Origin: Actinomycetes bacterium
Lineage (GTDB): Bacteria > Actinomycetota > Actinomycetes > Actinomycetales > Dermatophilaceae
Assembly (NCBI GenBank): GCA_023420415.1
Contig: JAEZWF010000033.1
Coordinates: forward strand, 248,001 to 312,000
Direction: 5' to 3'
DNA length: 64,000 nucleotides
Positions within the stretch are counted from its first letter, which is position 1, and each line of letters opens with the position of its first letter. Positions 41,361 to 50,961 of this stretch are shown here, in pieces. The notes beneath the pieces are model-generated. The model was not told the DNA's origin. It did not search any database and worked only from the letters and a program-made list of their open reading frames with translations. The position numbers and the translations under genes were made by a program.

Positions 41361-44219
41361 TCAGCCGGCGCGACGGGTCATGGTCGGTGCGCGCCGGATC
41401 GCGACGGCCGCGATGAGGCCGGCGACACAGGGCACCCCGACGGTGACGAGCAGGAGGGGCAACCAGGGCACCACGAGGTAGGGCCCCGTCATTCCCTCCT
41501 GGCCGGTGGCCGGGTCGACGGAGTAGTCCGTCGTGAGGGGAACCGCGATCGCGAGGCCCGGGATGAGGCCCACGACGAGTCCGAGCAACGCGCCGAGCAA
41601 CCCGGTGACCACGGCCTGGGCCGCTGCGAAACCGCGGCGGGTGCGGCGTGTCGCCCCGACGGCAGCCAGCGTCCCGAGGTCGGTCTGCTGCTCGGCAAGG
41701 GACAGCGCCGTCGAGATCAGCGTCACGATGAGCACGAGCGCGGCCCCGGCCGCCATGAGGATCTGCATGACCTTCTGGTCGTAACGCTGGAACCCGCGCT
41801 CGACGTAGAGGCCCCCGTCACCCCCGACGAGCTCGTCGAGCTGCTGCTCCGTGCCCCTGTCGATGGCGCCGCCGTCCGGGGCGTGGACGAGGACCATCGC
41901 CTGGTAGGTCGGCCAGCCCAGCCGCGTGGCCGTCTGCGGGGTGACAAAGGCACCGGTCTGTCCCGGCATGGAGCCGCTGCCGCGCTCGGTCGTCGGCACG
42001 GCGACCACCGGCAAGGTGTCCGTGCGCGTGGTCCTCACCTGGGAGGGCAGGTAGGTCTTCTGGTCCATCACGAACGTCCCGGCGGAGACGTCGACCGTCG
42101 GCGCCTTCTGCAGGGCCGGGGTGGCGGCCACGATGGCGCCCTTCTCGAGTGCGGCACGCTGGCTGGGTCCGAGCTGGAGGCGCCGGGCGATCTCCGCCGC
42201 CGGCAGGACACCGATGAACCCGTTGTCGTAGGCCATCGTCCCGAGCGTGACGCACTTGCCGTCCGGACCGTTCTGGAACAGCGACTGCTCGACCGTGCAG
42301 CCGTTGGCGACCGCGGCCACGAAGGGCTGCGGCTCCTGGCTCGTCCCCGGCGCGGGCGGCGCCATCGGGTCCTCCGTGCCGCGCACGACCAGGAGGGGAG
42401 TCACTGACACCACGCCGGCGAACTGGCGCAACGTCGCGTCGACGGACAGCTTGGCCTCGGTGTCACCGGTGAAGATCGTGCCTTCGCCCGGCAGCGCCTG
42501 GGGACGGTAAGTGGCCATCTGCTGGGCGGTGTCACTGGCCAGGCCGATCGACCCCATCGTCAGCGCCGCCACGCCGGCGAGGATTGCCGCGACCGTGGGG
42601 GTGGAGCGCGATCGGTGCCGGGCAGCATCCCGCGTTGCCAGGCGTGGACCCACCGGCAGCCTGCGGGCGAGGCGACCGGCTATGACCAGCAGGGCGGGGA
42701 CGAGCAGCAGGACGCCCAGCACCAACGCGACCGCGCCGACGCCCACTGAGGTGTCACCACCGCCGCGCATCTGGGAGCCGGTGATCACGAGCAGCCCGCC
42801 CACGCCGGCGACGGCCAGTCCGATGACCGGCGCGACCTTGTTCAGTGGCGCAGACACGCTCTGGCCCCGCATCACACCGATGACGTCGAGCCGGCCGAGC
42901 CGCCGGGCCGGCAGCAGGGCCGCGACCACCGCGCTGAGGACGGCGCACGGCGCGAGGATCGCCATGGCGGTCCACGGGATGTCCAGCGGCACCGACGCGT
43001 ACATCGATGCCGGGTGCCTTTCAGCCCACCACCGCAGACCGGCCCCGACGGCCACGAGCCCCAGCGCGCAGCCACCGAGGGCCGAGATGACGCCGAGCAC
43101 GAGGGCTTGGGCGAGGACCGTGCGGCGCAGCTGTCTCACTTCGGCACCGTTGGTGGCGGCCAGCGCGAGCGTGCGCCGCTGACGGGCGGCGCTCACCGCG
43201 AACGCGGGTCCCACGAGCAGCGTGGTGATGATGAACAACATGACACCACCGAGGACGGCGATGAGCTGGCTGGTGTCCTGCATGAAGGTGTTCGGCGCCT
43301 GCACCTCCTGCGGGATCTCGCTGTCGGAGGGCGGGTCGGCCAGGACCGCGCGACTGATGACCGTGAACCCATATCCGTTGAGCCGCAACACTTCTGACCA
43401 TGTCACCGGTTTCGACCCGGCCACGATCCAGCCCGGGGTGCCATACATCGCGTCGGTCGCGGTCAGGCCCTCGGGCGGCTGCGGCATGACCAGGTCGGGC
43501 TGACCTCCGAACGCACCCCACGCCGTCGCCGTGCCGACCACGGTGACGTTTCGTTCGGTGCCTCCTGAGGAGATGGTCACCCGGCCGGAGGTGGGTATGC
43601 CGGCCTGCTGGCCTGCCGGGGTGACGACCACCTCGTCGGCGGTGGCGCCCCAGCGCCCGCCCGTGAGGTGTGCCTTGGCGCCGACGTCGATCGTGCGCGG
43701 GTCGATGACGAGGCTCTCGATGCGAACCCGTCGCTCTCCGACGACGAAACGCAGCTGGATGTCCTGGGTGGCGACGACAGGCTGACCCACCACGGCGCTG
43801 ATCGCCTTGGCGTTGGAGGCAGCGCCCTGGCCGGCTGCGTACTCGGGGACCTGCTGCACCGAACCGTCGATGCCGTAGCCGGCTGTGGCCGTGGCGTCGG
43901 CGTTCTGGAACACCTTGGCCGGCTCGGGTCCGGTGAGCAGCGCCTGCCCGGAGCCCATCTGGGCCGTGACCAGGTCGCGGCCGTCGATCTGACCGGTGGA
44001 CCCTACGGTCGCAGCGCCAGCGATCAAGCCGACCGGCACCGCCACCATGAGGAAGACCAGCACGGCCCGTCCCTTGTGCCGGCGCAGGTCCCGCCTGGCC
44101 ATCCGCAGCGCCACTCGCCACGACGCCACCCACCTCGACCACCGCGAGGACGGGACGTCCACGGGCGCGCCGCCACGCGGCATACCCGCCGTGGTTTGTG
44201 ACTCCGTCACGGTCGCCAT
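41361..44219 (-). CDS. FtsX-like ABC exporter permease 2
   Basis: The 952-residue permease has two FtsX domains. One membrane segment lies near 54-72 (AVLVFLMVAVPVGLIAGAAT), then an extracytoplasmic domain of about 250 residues. An FtsX unit with AFAVSAARQRRTLALAATNG follows, then a second large loop and a final FtsX unit with SLAEQQTDLGTLAAVGATRR and IAAVAIRRAPTMTRRAG. It is paralogous to the upstream gene along its whole length, and the two probably form a heterodimer with the ATPase. The N-terminal TAGMPRGGAPVDV contains a translated copy of CCACGCGGCATACC. Spacing to the upstream stop is four bases. Confidence 0.87.
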   Translation of the reverse strand: MATVTESQTTAGMPRGGAPVDVPSSRWSRWVASWRVALRMARRDLRRHKGRAVLVFLMVAVPVGLIAGAATVGSTGQIDGRDLVTAQMGSGQALLTGPEPAKVFQNADATATAGYGIDGSVQQVPEYAAGQGAASNAKAISAVVGQPVVATQDIQLRFVVGERRVRIESLVIDPRTIDVGAKAHLTGGRWGATADEVVVTPAGQQAGIPTSGRVTISSGGTERNVTVVGTATAWGAFGGQPDLVMPQPPEGLTATDAMYGTPGWIVAGSKPVTWSEVLRLNGYGFTVISRAVLADPPSDSEIPQEVQAPNTFMQDTSQLIAVLGGVMLFIITTLLVGPAFAVSAARQRRTLALAATNGAEVRQLRRTVLAQALVLGVISALGGCALGLVAVGAGLRWWAERHPASMYASVPLDIPWTAMAILAPCAVLSAVVAALLPARRLGRLDVIGVMRGQSVSAPLNKVAPVIGLAVAGVGGLLVITGSQMRGGGDTSVGVGAVALVLGVLLLVPALLVIAGRLARRLPVGPRLATRDAARHRSRSTPTVAAILAGVAALTMGSIGLASDTAQQMATYRPQALPGEGTIFTGDTEAKLSVDATLRQFAGVVSVTPLLVVRGTEDPMAPPAPGTSQEPQPFVAAVANGCTVEQSLFQNGPDGKCVTLGTMAYDNGFIGVLPAAEIARRLQLGPSQRAALEKGAIVAATPALQKAPTVDVSAGTFVMDQKTYLPSQVRTTRTDTLPVVAVPTTERGSGSMPGQTGAFVTPQTATRLGWPTYQAMVLVHAPDGGAIDRGTEQQLDELVGGDGGLYVERGFQRYDQKVMQILMAAGAALVLIVTLISTALSLAEQQTDLGTLAAVGATRRTRRGFAAAQAVVTGLLGALLGLVVGLIPGLAIAVPLTTDYSVDPATGQEGMTGPYLVVPWLPLLLVTVGVPCVAGLIAAVAIRRAPTMTRRAG

Positions 44220-44223
44220 CGCG

Positions 44224-47067
44224 TCAGCCGGCGCGGCGGGTCATGGTCGGTGCCCGGCGGATCGCGACGGCGGCGATGAGCGCGGCGACGACCGGCACGC
44301 CGACGAGGACCAGACCGAGGTGCAGCCAGGGGATGACGGTGATCGGGTCCTGCTGGAGCTGCTGACCGGTCTCGGGGTCCCAGGTCACGGTGGTGAGGGG
44401 GTAGGTGATCGCGATGCCGGGTGCGAGCCCGACCGCGATGCCGACGAGGGCGCCGAGGAAGGCGACGGTCGCGGCCTGCGCGGCGGCGAACCGGCGACGA
44501 GTGCCGCGGGTGGCGCCCACGGCGGCGAGGGTGCCCAGGTCGGTCTGCTGCTCGGCCAGCGCCAGGGCCGTCGAGATCAGCGTGACGATGAGCAGCAGCA
44601 GGGCGAACGCCCCGAACATGATCGCCATGAACACGGCGTCGTCGCGGGAGAACCCGCGCTCGACGTAGAGCGTGTTCTCGTCGAGGACCTCGGTCAGGGC
44701 CTTCTCGTCGGCTCCGCTGATGGCCCCGTCCGGGTTGCGCAGCAGCAGCATGTACTGGCCGACCGGCCACCCGAGCGCCTTGGCCGCCTTGTCACTCACG
44801 ACCCCGCCATACATGCTGGCACCGATGGGGAGGCGCCCGACCACGGCGGGCACCTGGTCGGTGCGGGTCACGCCCACCAGGCTCGGGGCGGTGCCTCCCT
44901 GGTTGTCGACCTTGACCGTGCCGACGGCCATGGCAACCTTGCCGCCGGTGACCAGGCCCCGGTCGCGCACCAGGATGCCGCCGTTCCTGATGCGGCTTGC
45001 GTCGGCGCCCGTCAGTCCGGCGAGCCGGATGATCTCGTCCGCGGGCAGCACACCGATCGTGTATTGCGAGTTCGTCCCGAGACGGCCGCACTTCGACTGA
45101 CCGTTGGCAAACGCCTCCGTGCCGCTGACCGACTGCTCCGCGGTGCAGCTCGGCGGGACGGCGGTGACGAACGGGGTGGGGGCTGTGGGGTTGGCCGGGT
45201 CGTACAGCGCGGTGACCATGCCCAACCGGACCAGGCGCAGTGTTGGTGCCACCGAGCGGACTAGGCGCTCGGCATTGGCGAGGTCGTCCTCGCTCTGGGC
45301 GCCGTTCGCGGGGTCGCCGTTGACATAGAGCTGGCCCATGCCTGCGGGCAGCTGCGGACGGTAGTCGCGTCGTTGCTGCTCGCTGTCGCTTGCAAGCCCG
45401 ATCCCGAACGCGGTCAATGCGATTGCCCCCGCCATGATCGCGGCGACGGTGGGGACGGCGCGGGTGCGGTGCCGTGCGGCGTCCCGGGCGGCGAGCCGAG
45501 GGGCGACCGGCAGGTTCGCAGCCAGGCGGCCGGCCGTTACGAGCAGAAACGGCACCAGCAGGAGCGCACCCAGTACGAGGACGATCGCCATCAGCATCAC
45601 GGGGATCTCCGACGTCCGCCGGGCCACTGTCATCACGAGACCGACACCGCCACCGCCGGCCATCAGCGCACCCAGCACCGGCAGGACCCGGTTCAGGCGG
45701 GGTGAGACGTTCTGTCCCTTCATGACCCCGACGATGTCGAGGCGCCCGAGCCGCATCGACGGGATGAGTGCCGCGATGAGGACGCTCACGACGGCCATGA
45801 GCACGACCGCCACCACAGCCCATACGGGCACCTCAAAGAACCGGAACGTGGTCCACGGCCGCGCCGCCACCCAAGCCCACATGACGGCGCGCAGCACGAC
45901 GAGGGCCAGGGCCGCGGCAACCAGTGCCGACAGGACGCCGAGGACCAGCGCCTGGGCGAGCACGGTCCGTCGCAGCTGACGGGTCTCGGCGCCGTTGCTG
46001 GCCGCGAGGGCGAGAGTGCGCCGCTGCCGGGAGGCCGCCACGGCAAAGGCCGGCGAGACGAGCAGCGTGGTGACCAGCAGAAGCATGACGCCGCCCATCG
46101 CAACGGCCACGCGCACGTCGTCGGCACTGCTGTTGGAGACCTGCTGGATCTGGGGCGGCAGCTCTGCTGCCGTCGGTGGGTGCCGCAGCACGTCAGCGCT
46201 CATCACCTGGAACCCATAGCCGTTGAGCCGCTTCACCTCCGAGTACGGGATCGCCCTATCCCGGAGCACGAGGTAGCTCCAGTCCATCACGCTCGCGGCG
46301 TTGAATGGCGCCGCCGTCACGGCGTCCGGCTGGCCACCCCAGCTGGTGAAGTAGTCGGCCACCCCGACGACGGTGACCCGGAAGTCCTTGCCGCCGGATC
46401 GCAGCAGAACGGTGCCCGACGTCGGCATACCGCGGCTGACCCCGAACGACGTGGCGACGACCTCGGTGTTGGCCTTGGCCCATCGCCCCGACCGCAGCAC
46501 CGCCTTCGTACCGAGATCGACGCTTGCCAGGTCGAGGTTCTCCACCGTGATGATGCGAGAGCGCCGGTCGTCGAGGACGCGACGCACGGTCTCCGACCCG
46601 ACCGGGACCACCACACCGCCAGTGAGGCGCTCGAGGGCGGCGGCGTTGCCGGGAGTGCCGCCGGCGCCCGGGTCGAAGCCCGGCACCGGGGTGGCCTCCG
46701 GCGGCGGCTGCTCACCGTCTGCGGTGCCGTAGCCGACGTCGGGGTCGGCGGTCTGCCAGACCACTCGCGCGTTCGGCCCGCGCAGCATGGCCTGCGCCTT
46801 GCCCAAGGAGACAGGGATGCGTTCGGCCGCAGTCACGGTCCCGGACGTGCTGAACGCCAGTCCTCCCACGAGCAGTCCGACCGGCAGCGCCACCATGACG
46901 AACACGAGTACGGCCCGACCCCGGTGCCGGCGCAGGTCCCGCCTGGCCATCCTCAACGCGACCCGCCAGGACGCCACCCACCTCGACCAGCGCGAGGAAG
47001 GGACGTCCAATGGCGCGTCTCCACGCGGCATACCGGCCGGCGCCTCGCGCTCCACGACCGCAGCCAT
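44224..47067 (-). CDS. FtsX-like ABC exporter permease 1
   Basis: The 947-residue paralogue of the next gene has the same layout: first membrane segment near 52-72, FtsX unit with AFAVAASRQRRTLALAASNG, second extracytoplasmic domain and final FtsX unit ending IAAVAIRRAPTMTRRAG. The N-terminal 50 residues are nearly the same as in its partner (PSSRWSRWVASWRVALRMAR). Such large double-FtsX permeases occur with PadR-regulated ATPases in actinobacteria, probably exporting or sensing hydrophobic or peptide compounds. The PAGMPRGDAPLDV start region again carries CCACGCGGCATACC. Confidence 0.87.
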   Translation of the reverse strand: MAAVVEREAPAGMPRGDAPLDVPSSRWSRWVASWRVALRMARRDLRRHRGRAVLVFVMVALPVGLLVGGLAFSTSGTVTAAERIPVSLGKAQAMLRGPNARVVWQTADPDVGYGTADGEQPPPEATPVPGFDPGAGGTPGNAAALERLTGGVVVPVGSETVRRVLDDRRSRIITVENLDLASVDLGTKAVLRSGRWAKANTEVVATSFGVSRGMPTSGTVLLRSGGKDFRVTVVGVADYFTSWGGQPDAVTAAPFNAASVMDWSYLVLRDRAIPYSEVKRLNGYGFQVMSADVLRHPPTAAELPPQIQQVSNSSADDVRVAVAMGGVMLLLVTTLLVSPAFAVAASRQRRTLALAASNGAETRQLRRTVLAQALVLGVLSALVAAALALVVLRAVMWAWVAARPWTTFRFFEVPVWAVVAVVLMAVVSVLIAALIPSMRLGRLDIVGVMKGQNVSPRLNRVLPVLGALMAGGGGVGLVMTVARRTSEIPVMLMAIVLVLGALLLVPFLLVTAGRLAANLPVAPRLAARDAARHRTRAVPTVAAIMAGAIALTAFGIGLASDSEQQRRDYRPQLPAGMGQLYVNGDPANGAQSEDDLANAERLVRSVAPTLRLVRLGMVTALYDPANPTAPTPFVTAVPPSCTAEQSVSGTEAFANGQSKCGRLGTNSQYTIGVLPADEIIRLAGLTGADASRIRNGGILVRDRGLVTGGKVAMAVGTVKVDNQGGTAPSLVGVTRTDQVPAVVGRLPIGASMYGGVVSDKAAKALGWPVGQYMLLLRNPDGAISGADEKALTEVLDENTLYVERGFSRDDAVFMAIMFGAFALLLLIVTLISTALALAEQQTDLGTLAAVGATRGTRRRFAAAQAATVAFLGALVGIAVGLAPGIAITYPLTTVTWDPETGQQLQQDPITVIPWLHLGLVLVGVPVVAALIAAVAIRRAPTMTRRAG

Positions 47068-47078
47068 GGCCGTGCGTC

Positions 47079-47792
47079 TCAGGCCGTCGGCTCGAGGAGC
47101 GACTCGGCCACGTCTCCGCCGGTCGAGTCGACGACGACCCCGTCGCGCAGGAACACGACCCGGTCGGCCCAGGCTGCGTGCCGTGCCTCGTGCGTGACGA
47201 GGAGACCGGCGGCTCCGGCGTCGCAGCGTTCGCGCAGGACGCGCAGCACACCCTCGCCGGTGTGTGAGTCGAGCGCGCCCGTGGGCTCGTCGGCGAGCAC
47301 GAGGCGACGGTCACCGACGAGCGCGCGGGCGATGGCGACGCGTTGCTGCTGGCCGCCGGACATCTTGTCGGGGTAGCGGTCGGCGAGCTCGCCGACGCCG
47401 ACGACGTTCAGGGCGTCGACCGCCCGCCGCCGCGCCTTGCCGACCCGCTGGCCGTCGAGCTCGAGCGGGAGGGCCACGTTCTCCGCGGCGGTGAGCGACG
47501 GGATGAGGTTGAAGTCCTGGAACACGAACCCGACCCGACGCCGCCGCACCAGCCCGTCCTTGCCGAGCTGACCGAGCACCTGCCCCTCGATGACGACGTT
47601 GCCGGTCGTGGGCGCGTCGAGACCTCCGGCGAGGTTGAGCAGCGTGGACTTGCCCGACCCGCTGGGCCCCATGACGGCGACCAGCTCGCCGGCCGCGACC
47701 TCGAGGCTCACGCCGGCGAGCGCGGTCACCTGCGCTTCGTCGGTGCCGTGGATGCGGGTGACGTCCTCCAGCCGCAGGATCGTCTCGCTCAT
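47079..47792 (-). CDS. ABC transporter ATP-binding protein (MacB/LolD type)
   Basis: The 237-residue ATPase has Walker A GPSGSGKST (42-50), Q-loop in FVFQDFNL, signature MSGGQQQR (144-151), Walker B LVLADEP (164-170) and H-loop His in LVTHEAR. Sequence and length match MacB/LolD ATPases that serve FtsX-like permeases. It overlaps the padR stop by four bases (ATGA) and precedes both permeases, forming a complete export operon. Confidence 0.93.
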   Translation of the reverse strand: MSETILRLEDVTRIHGTDEAQVTALAGVSLEVAAGELVAVMGPSGSGKSTLLNLAGGLDAPTTGNVVIEGQVLGQLGKDGLVRRRRVGFVFQDFNLIPSLTAAENVALPLELDGQRVGKARRRAVDALNVVGVGELADRYPDKMSGGQQQRVAIARALVGDRRLVLADEPTGALDSHTGEGVLRVLRERCDAGAAGLLVTHEARHAAWADRVVFLRDGVVVDSTGGDVAESLLEPTA

Positions 47793-48439
47793 GACCGTGC
47801 CCCCTCCGTCGTGCGATCGGTGTCGTGCCCGTATGCCGGGGGCGTGCGTCGCGCGCCCGGCCCCCGGACCGCTTCGCGCACCAGCGTCGACTCGACGTGG
47901 TCGAGCCAGCGGACCTCGGCCTCACCGGCGAAGATGAGGTTCTCCAGGACGAGCAGCCAGGCGAGGTCGATGCGGCCCTGGTCGTCGCGCTTCACGTCAT
48001 CACCGGCTTGGCCGGCGTGGGTGTCGCTCGCCGCCATGGCCTGTTGCTTGAGGCGCGTGAGGTCGCGCAGGTGGCGCATCGTCGCGGTGCGCTGGGTCTG
48101 CACGACGGTCGGCACGTCGACCCCGTCGACGGTCACCGCGAGCGCGAGCTTGATGACCAGCTCGTCGCGCGGTGTCGTCTCACGGTCGACCGGCGAGGTC
48201 CACCAGGCGGTGACCTCGCGCCGCCCGGTGTCAGTCAGCCGGTAGCTGATCCGCCCCTCGTCATCCGCGCCGATCCCCTCGACGAACCCGTCCCGCTCGA
48301 GCCGGCCCAGGGTCGTGTAGACCTGTCCGACGTTGAGCGGCCACGTGCCGCCGGTGCGGGCCTCGAACTCGGCCCGCAGCTGCGCGCCGTACATCGGCCC
48401 CGTCGCCAGCAGTGCCATGAGCCCTTGCCTGACCGACAT
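47789..48439 (-). CDS. PadR-family transcriptional regulator
   Basis: The 216-residue PadR protein starts MSVRQGLMALLATGPMYGAQ. Its winged helix continues through GQVYTTLGRLERDGFVEGIG and ISYRLTDTGRREV, and a helical PadR C-terminal dimer domain is present (about 95-185). A Pro/Arg-rich tail ends it. It is the first gene of the ABC exporter operon and lies downstream of a large operator, so it is probably an autorepressor relieved by the exported compound. Confidence 0.9.
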   Translation of the reverse strand: MSVRQGLMALLATGPMYGAQLRAEFEARTGGTWPLNVGQVYTTLGRLERDGFVEGIGADDEGRISYRLTDTGRREVTAWWTSPVDRETTPRDELVIKLALAVTVDGVDVPTVVQTQRTATMRHLRDLTRLKQQAMAASDTHAGQAGDDVKRDDQGRIDLAWLLVLENLIFAGEAEVRWLDHVESTLVREAVRGPGARRTPPAYGHDTDRTTEGARS

Positions 48440-48470
48440 CGGCCCTCCCCAGTTCCCCCGTGCGGTGTCC

Positions 48471-48520
48471 CCTATACCCGGTATGCAGCCCCCGGTGAGC
48501 ACAGATATACCGGGTATAGG
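48471..48520. promoter_or_regulatory. double PadR operator upstream of the exporter operon
   Basis: CCTATACCCGGTAT (48471-48484) and ATACCGGGTATAGG (48507-48520) are perfect 14-bp inverted copies separated by 22 bp. Each half is also a near-palindrome (ATACC-N-GGTAT). The centre-to-centre distance of 36 bp is between three and four helical turns, so two dimers could bind cooperatively. The likely ligand is the adjacent PadR protein. Confidence 0.72.
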
Positions 48521-48547
48521 CGACCCCGTCAACGGTCCGTCCCCTTC

Positions 48548-48599
48548 GCTTGCGTCCGCGCTTCTGGTCGCTGGGGCCGCCACATCCGCGGACGCAAGC
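48548..48599 (-). terminator. hairpin downstream of MFS gene
   Basis: GCTTGCGTCCGCG pairs perfectly with CGCGGACGCAAGC around a 26-base loop. It lies just past the stop of the minus-strand MFS gene and upstream of the padR operator, where it could insulate the exporter operon. Confidence 0.6.
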
Positions 48600-48626
48600 A
48601 AGCGCCGCGCCGGGTATGCCGTGGGG

Positions 48627-49889
48627 TCAGTTCGGGATGCTGACCGCACCTGCCACGGTGGTCTCGGCCACCGCCACGTCGGCGTGGCCGACGATGCGGC
48701 GCAGCACGGGCCGGGCGGCCAGCGCCAGCAGCAGCGTCGCGGCCGCTGCCACCACGGTGACAACGAACGCCCCGTGGTGACCGTGCGTGTCGGCGAGCCG
48801 GCCCGCGATGGCCGACCCCACGGCATACCCGAGCCCGGTCGCGGCGGCGAGCAACGTCATGGCGGCCCCCACCCGCGACAGTGGCACCGCGCGCTCACCC
48901 ATCGTGAAGTTGGTGATCATGTACGGCGCCACCGCGAACCCGAGGACCAGCACGACCGCGACGAGGGCACCGAGCGAGCTCACGACGAGCAGCGGGACGG
49001 ACAGCACGGCCAGGGCCGCAGCGCTCGCGAGCATGCGCACCGGCAGGCCGATCCGCTCGGGCACGGCGGCCAAGGACAGGCCGGCGACCACGCTGCCGAT
49101 GCCGAGCAGGCCGTGCACGAGCCCGGCCGCTCCGGCATGACCCGCTCCGATCGCCAGCACCGACGTGCCCGTCTGCACCGATCCGAACACCGCACCGATG
49201 AGCAGCTGGGCGGCCATCAGCACGAGCAGGGCGGGCGTCCAGAGGCGGCCACGGGCGGCGCCGCTCGCACGCGCCGCATGGGTGAGCCGCGCCGTCGGGT
49301 GCAGCGCGAAGGCGCACCCGAAGACGAGCAGCAGCACCGCCGCCAGCACCAGGCCCGCGCCCGGCGCCGCCACCGCGATGAGCAGGCCCAGCAGCATCGG
49401 GCCGAGGACGAACGTCGCCTCGTCGGCGGCGCCCTCGTAGGAGAACGCGGTGGCTACCAGCTGGTCGCGTCGCGCGCCCGTGCCGGCGGTGATCGGGCGC
49501 CAGCGCACCCGGGCGAGTGGGCCGATCTGCGGCAGGAACAGCCCGGTGACGGCGGCGGCCAGGACGAGCGTCCGGCTCGGCACATCAGCCTCCGACAGGG
49601 CCACGATCGTCAGCAGGCCCAGCCCGCCGACGACAGACTGCACCAGCACCACGGGGCGCTGGCCGTAACGGTCCGCGAGCGAGCCGCCCACGGGTGAGCC
49701 GAGGGCGTTCGCGACGGCGAGCGAGCCGGCGGCGAGGCCGCCCGCGGCATACGACCCGGTCGTGGACGAGACGAGCAGCAGGACGCCCATCTGGCTCATG
49801 GCCAGGGGCAGCCTGCCGAGGAAGGCAGTGACGACATAGAGGGGACCGGCAAGGCGAAAGAGCCTGCGGTAGCTGGCGATCGGTGACAC
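48627..49889 (-). CDS. MFS transporter
   Basis: The 420-residue carrier of about 12 membrane segments starts with GTG (MSPIASYRRLFRLAGPLYVV). The signature loop is GSLADRYGQRPVVLVQSVVG, and further membrane regions include FALHPTARLTHA and VAPYMITNFTMGERAVP. The family is close to uncharacterised actinobacterial drug-efflux-like carriers. AGGACGA precedes the start. No regulator is adjacent in the same unit. Confidence 0.8.
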   Translation of the reverse strand: MSPIASYRRLFRLAGPLYVVTAFLGRLPLAMSQMGVLLLVSSTTGSYAAGGLAAGSLAVANALGSPVGGSLADRYGQRPVVLVQSVVGGLGLLTIVALSEADVPSRTLVLAAAVTGLFLPQIGPLARVRWRPITAGTGARRDQLVATAFSYEGAADEATFVLGPMLLGLLIAVAAPGAGLVLAAVLLLVFGCAFALHPTARLTHAARASGAARGRLWTPALLVLMAAQLLIGAVFGSVQTGTSVLAIGAGHAGAAGLVHGLLGIGSVVAGLSLAAVPERIGLPVRMLASAAALAVLSVPLLVVSSLGALVAVVLVLGFAVAPYMITNFTMGERAVPLSRVGAAMTLLAAATGLGYAVGSAIAGRLADTHGHHGAFVVTVVAAAATLLLALAARPVLRRIVGHADVAVAETTVAGAVSIPN

Positions 49890-49983
49890 GGGTTCTCGTC
49901 CTGTGCGGGGCGGGGGTACGCCGAAGGTGGCGTGCGCCGCACCCGCCTCCAAGGCGCACAGGGAACCCTTTGCTGGGTCCAGT

Positions 49984-50961
49984 CTACGGGATCAGCAGCA
50001 GCTTCCCGATGTGTCCGCTGTCCTCCATCGCCCGGTGGGCCGCGGCGGCCTCGGCCAGGGGGAAGGTGCGGTCGACGACCGGCTTCACGCGGCCGGCCTC
50101 CAGCAACGGCCAGACGTGTTCGCGCACCGCCGCGACGATGGTGGCCTTCTCCGCCTCCGGCCGGGCGCGCAGCGACGTCGCGATGACGGCGGCCCGCTTG
50201 CGCAGCAGCAGCCCCAGGTCGAGCTCGCCCTTCGTGCCACCCTGGAGGCCGATCACGACGAGTCGGCCGTTCGTGGCGAGGACGTCGACGTTGCGCGCGA
50301 GGTACTTCGCGCCCATGTTGTCGAGCACCACGTCGGCGCCGGCACCGTCGGTCGCCTCGCGCAGCACCTCGACGAAGTCCTGCTCCTTGTAGTTGATGAG
50401 GATCTCGGCGCCGAGCTCGCGGCAGCGCTCCAGCTTTTCGGCCGAGCCGGCCGTCACCGCGACCCGTGCACCGATCTCGCGGGCCAGCTGGATCGCCATC
50501 GTGCCGATGCCGGAGGAGCCGCCATGGATCAGGATCGTCTGTCCCGGAAGGAGATTCGCGGTCATGAAGACGTTGGACCAGACGGTCGACACGACCTCGG
50601 GCAGGGCCGCCGCCTCCACGAGGGGGACCCCGGCCGGCACCGGCAGCAGCTGCGCGGCAGGCACGGTGACGTACTCCGCGTACCCGCCGCCCACGAGCAG
50701 GGCGCAGACCTCGTCGCCGACCTTCCAGCCCTCGACTCCCTCGCCGAGGGCGTCGATGGTGCCGCTCACCTCAAGACCCGGCAGGGGCGATGCGCCGGGG
50801 GGTGGGTCGTAGAAGCCCTTGCGCTGCATGACATCTGCGCGGTTCACGCCGGCCGCGGCAACCTTGATGCGCGCCTCGCCCGGCGCGGGCTGTGGGTCGT
50901 CGACGTCGGCGAGGACGAGCGCGTCCGCGTCGCCGGGCTCCGGGATCGTGATGGCCTTCAT
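49984..50961 (-). CDS. NAD(P)H:quinone oxidoreductase (zeta-crystallin-like MDR)
   Basis: The 325-residue medium-chain dehydrogenase lacks the catalytic zinc ligands. MKAITIPEPGDADALVLADV starts it, the substrate region NRADVMQRKGFYDPPPGASP is typical of PIG3/QorA-like proteins, and the cofactor fold is ILIHGGSSGIGTMAIQLARE. It should reduce quinones or enones with NADPH. ATG overlaps the mobA stop (ATGA). A TAGGCT hexamer lies six bases upstream, so an internal leaderless promoter is also possible. Confidence 0.88.
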   Translation of the reverse strand: MKAITIPEPGDADALVLADVDDPQPAPGEARIKVAAAGVNRADVMQRKGFYDPPPGASPLPGLEVSGTIDALGEGVEGWKVGDEVCALLVGGGYAEYVTVPAAQLLPVPAGVPLVEAAALPEVVSTVWSNVFMTANLLPGQTILIHGGSSGIGTMAIQLAREIGARVAVTAGSAEKLERCRELGAEILINYKEQDFVEVLREATDGAGADVVLDNMGAKYLARNVDVLATNGRLVVIGLQGGTKGELDLGLLLRKRAAVIATSLRARPEAEKATIVAAVREHVWPLLEAGRVKPVVDRTFPLAEAAAAHRAMEDSGHIGKLLLIP

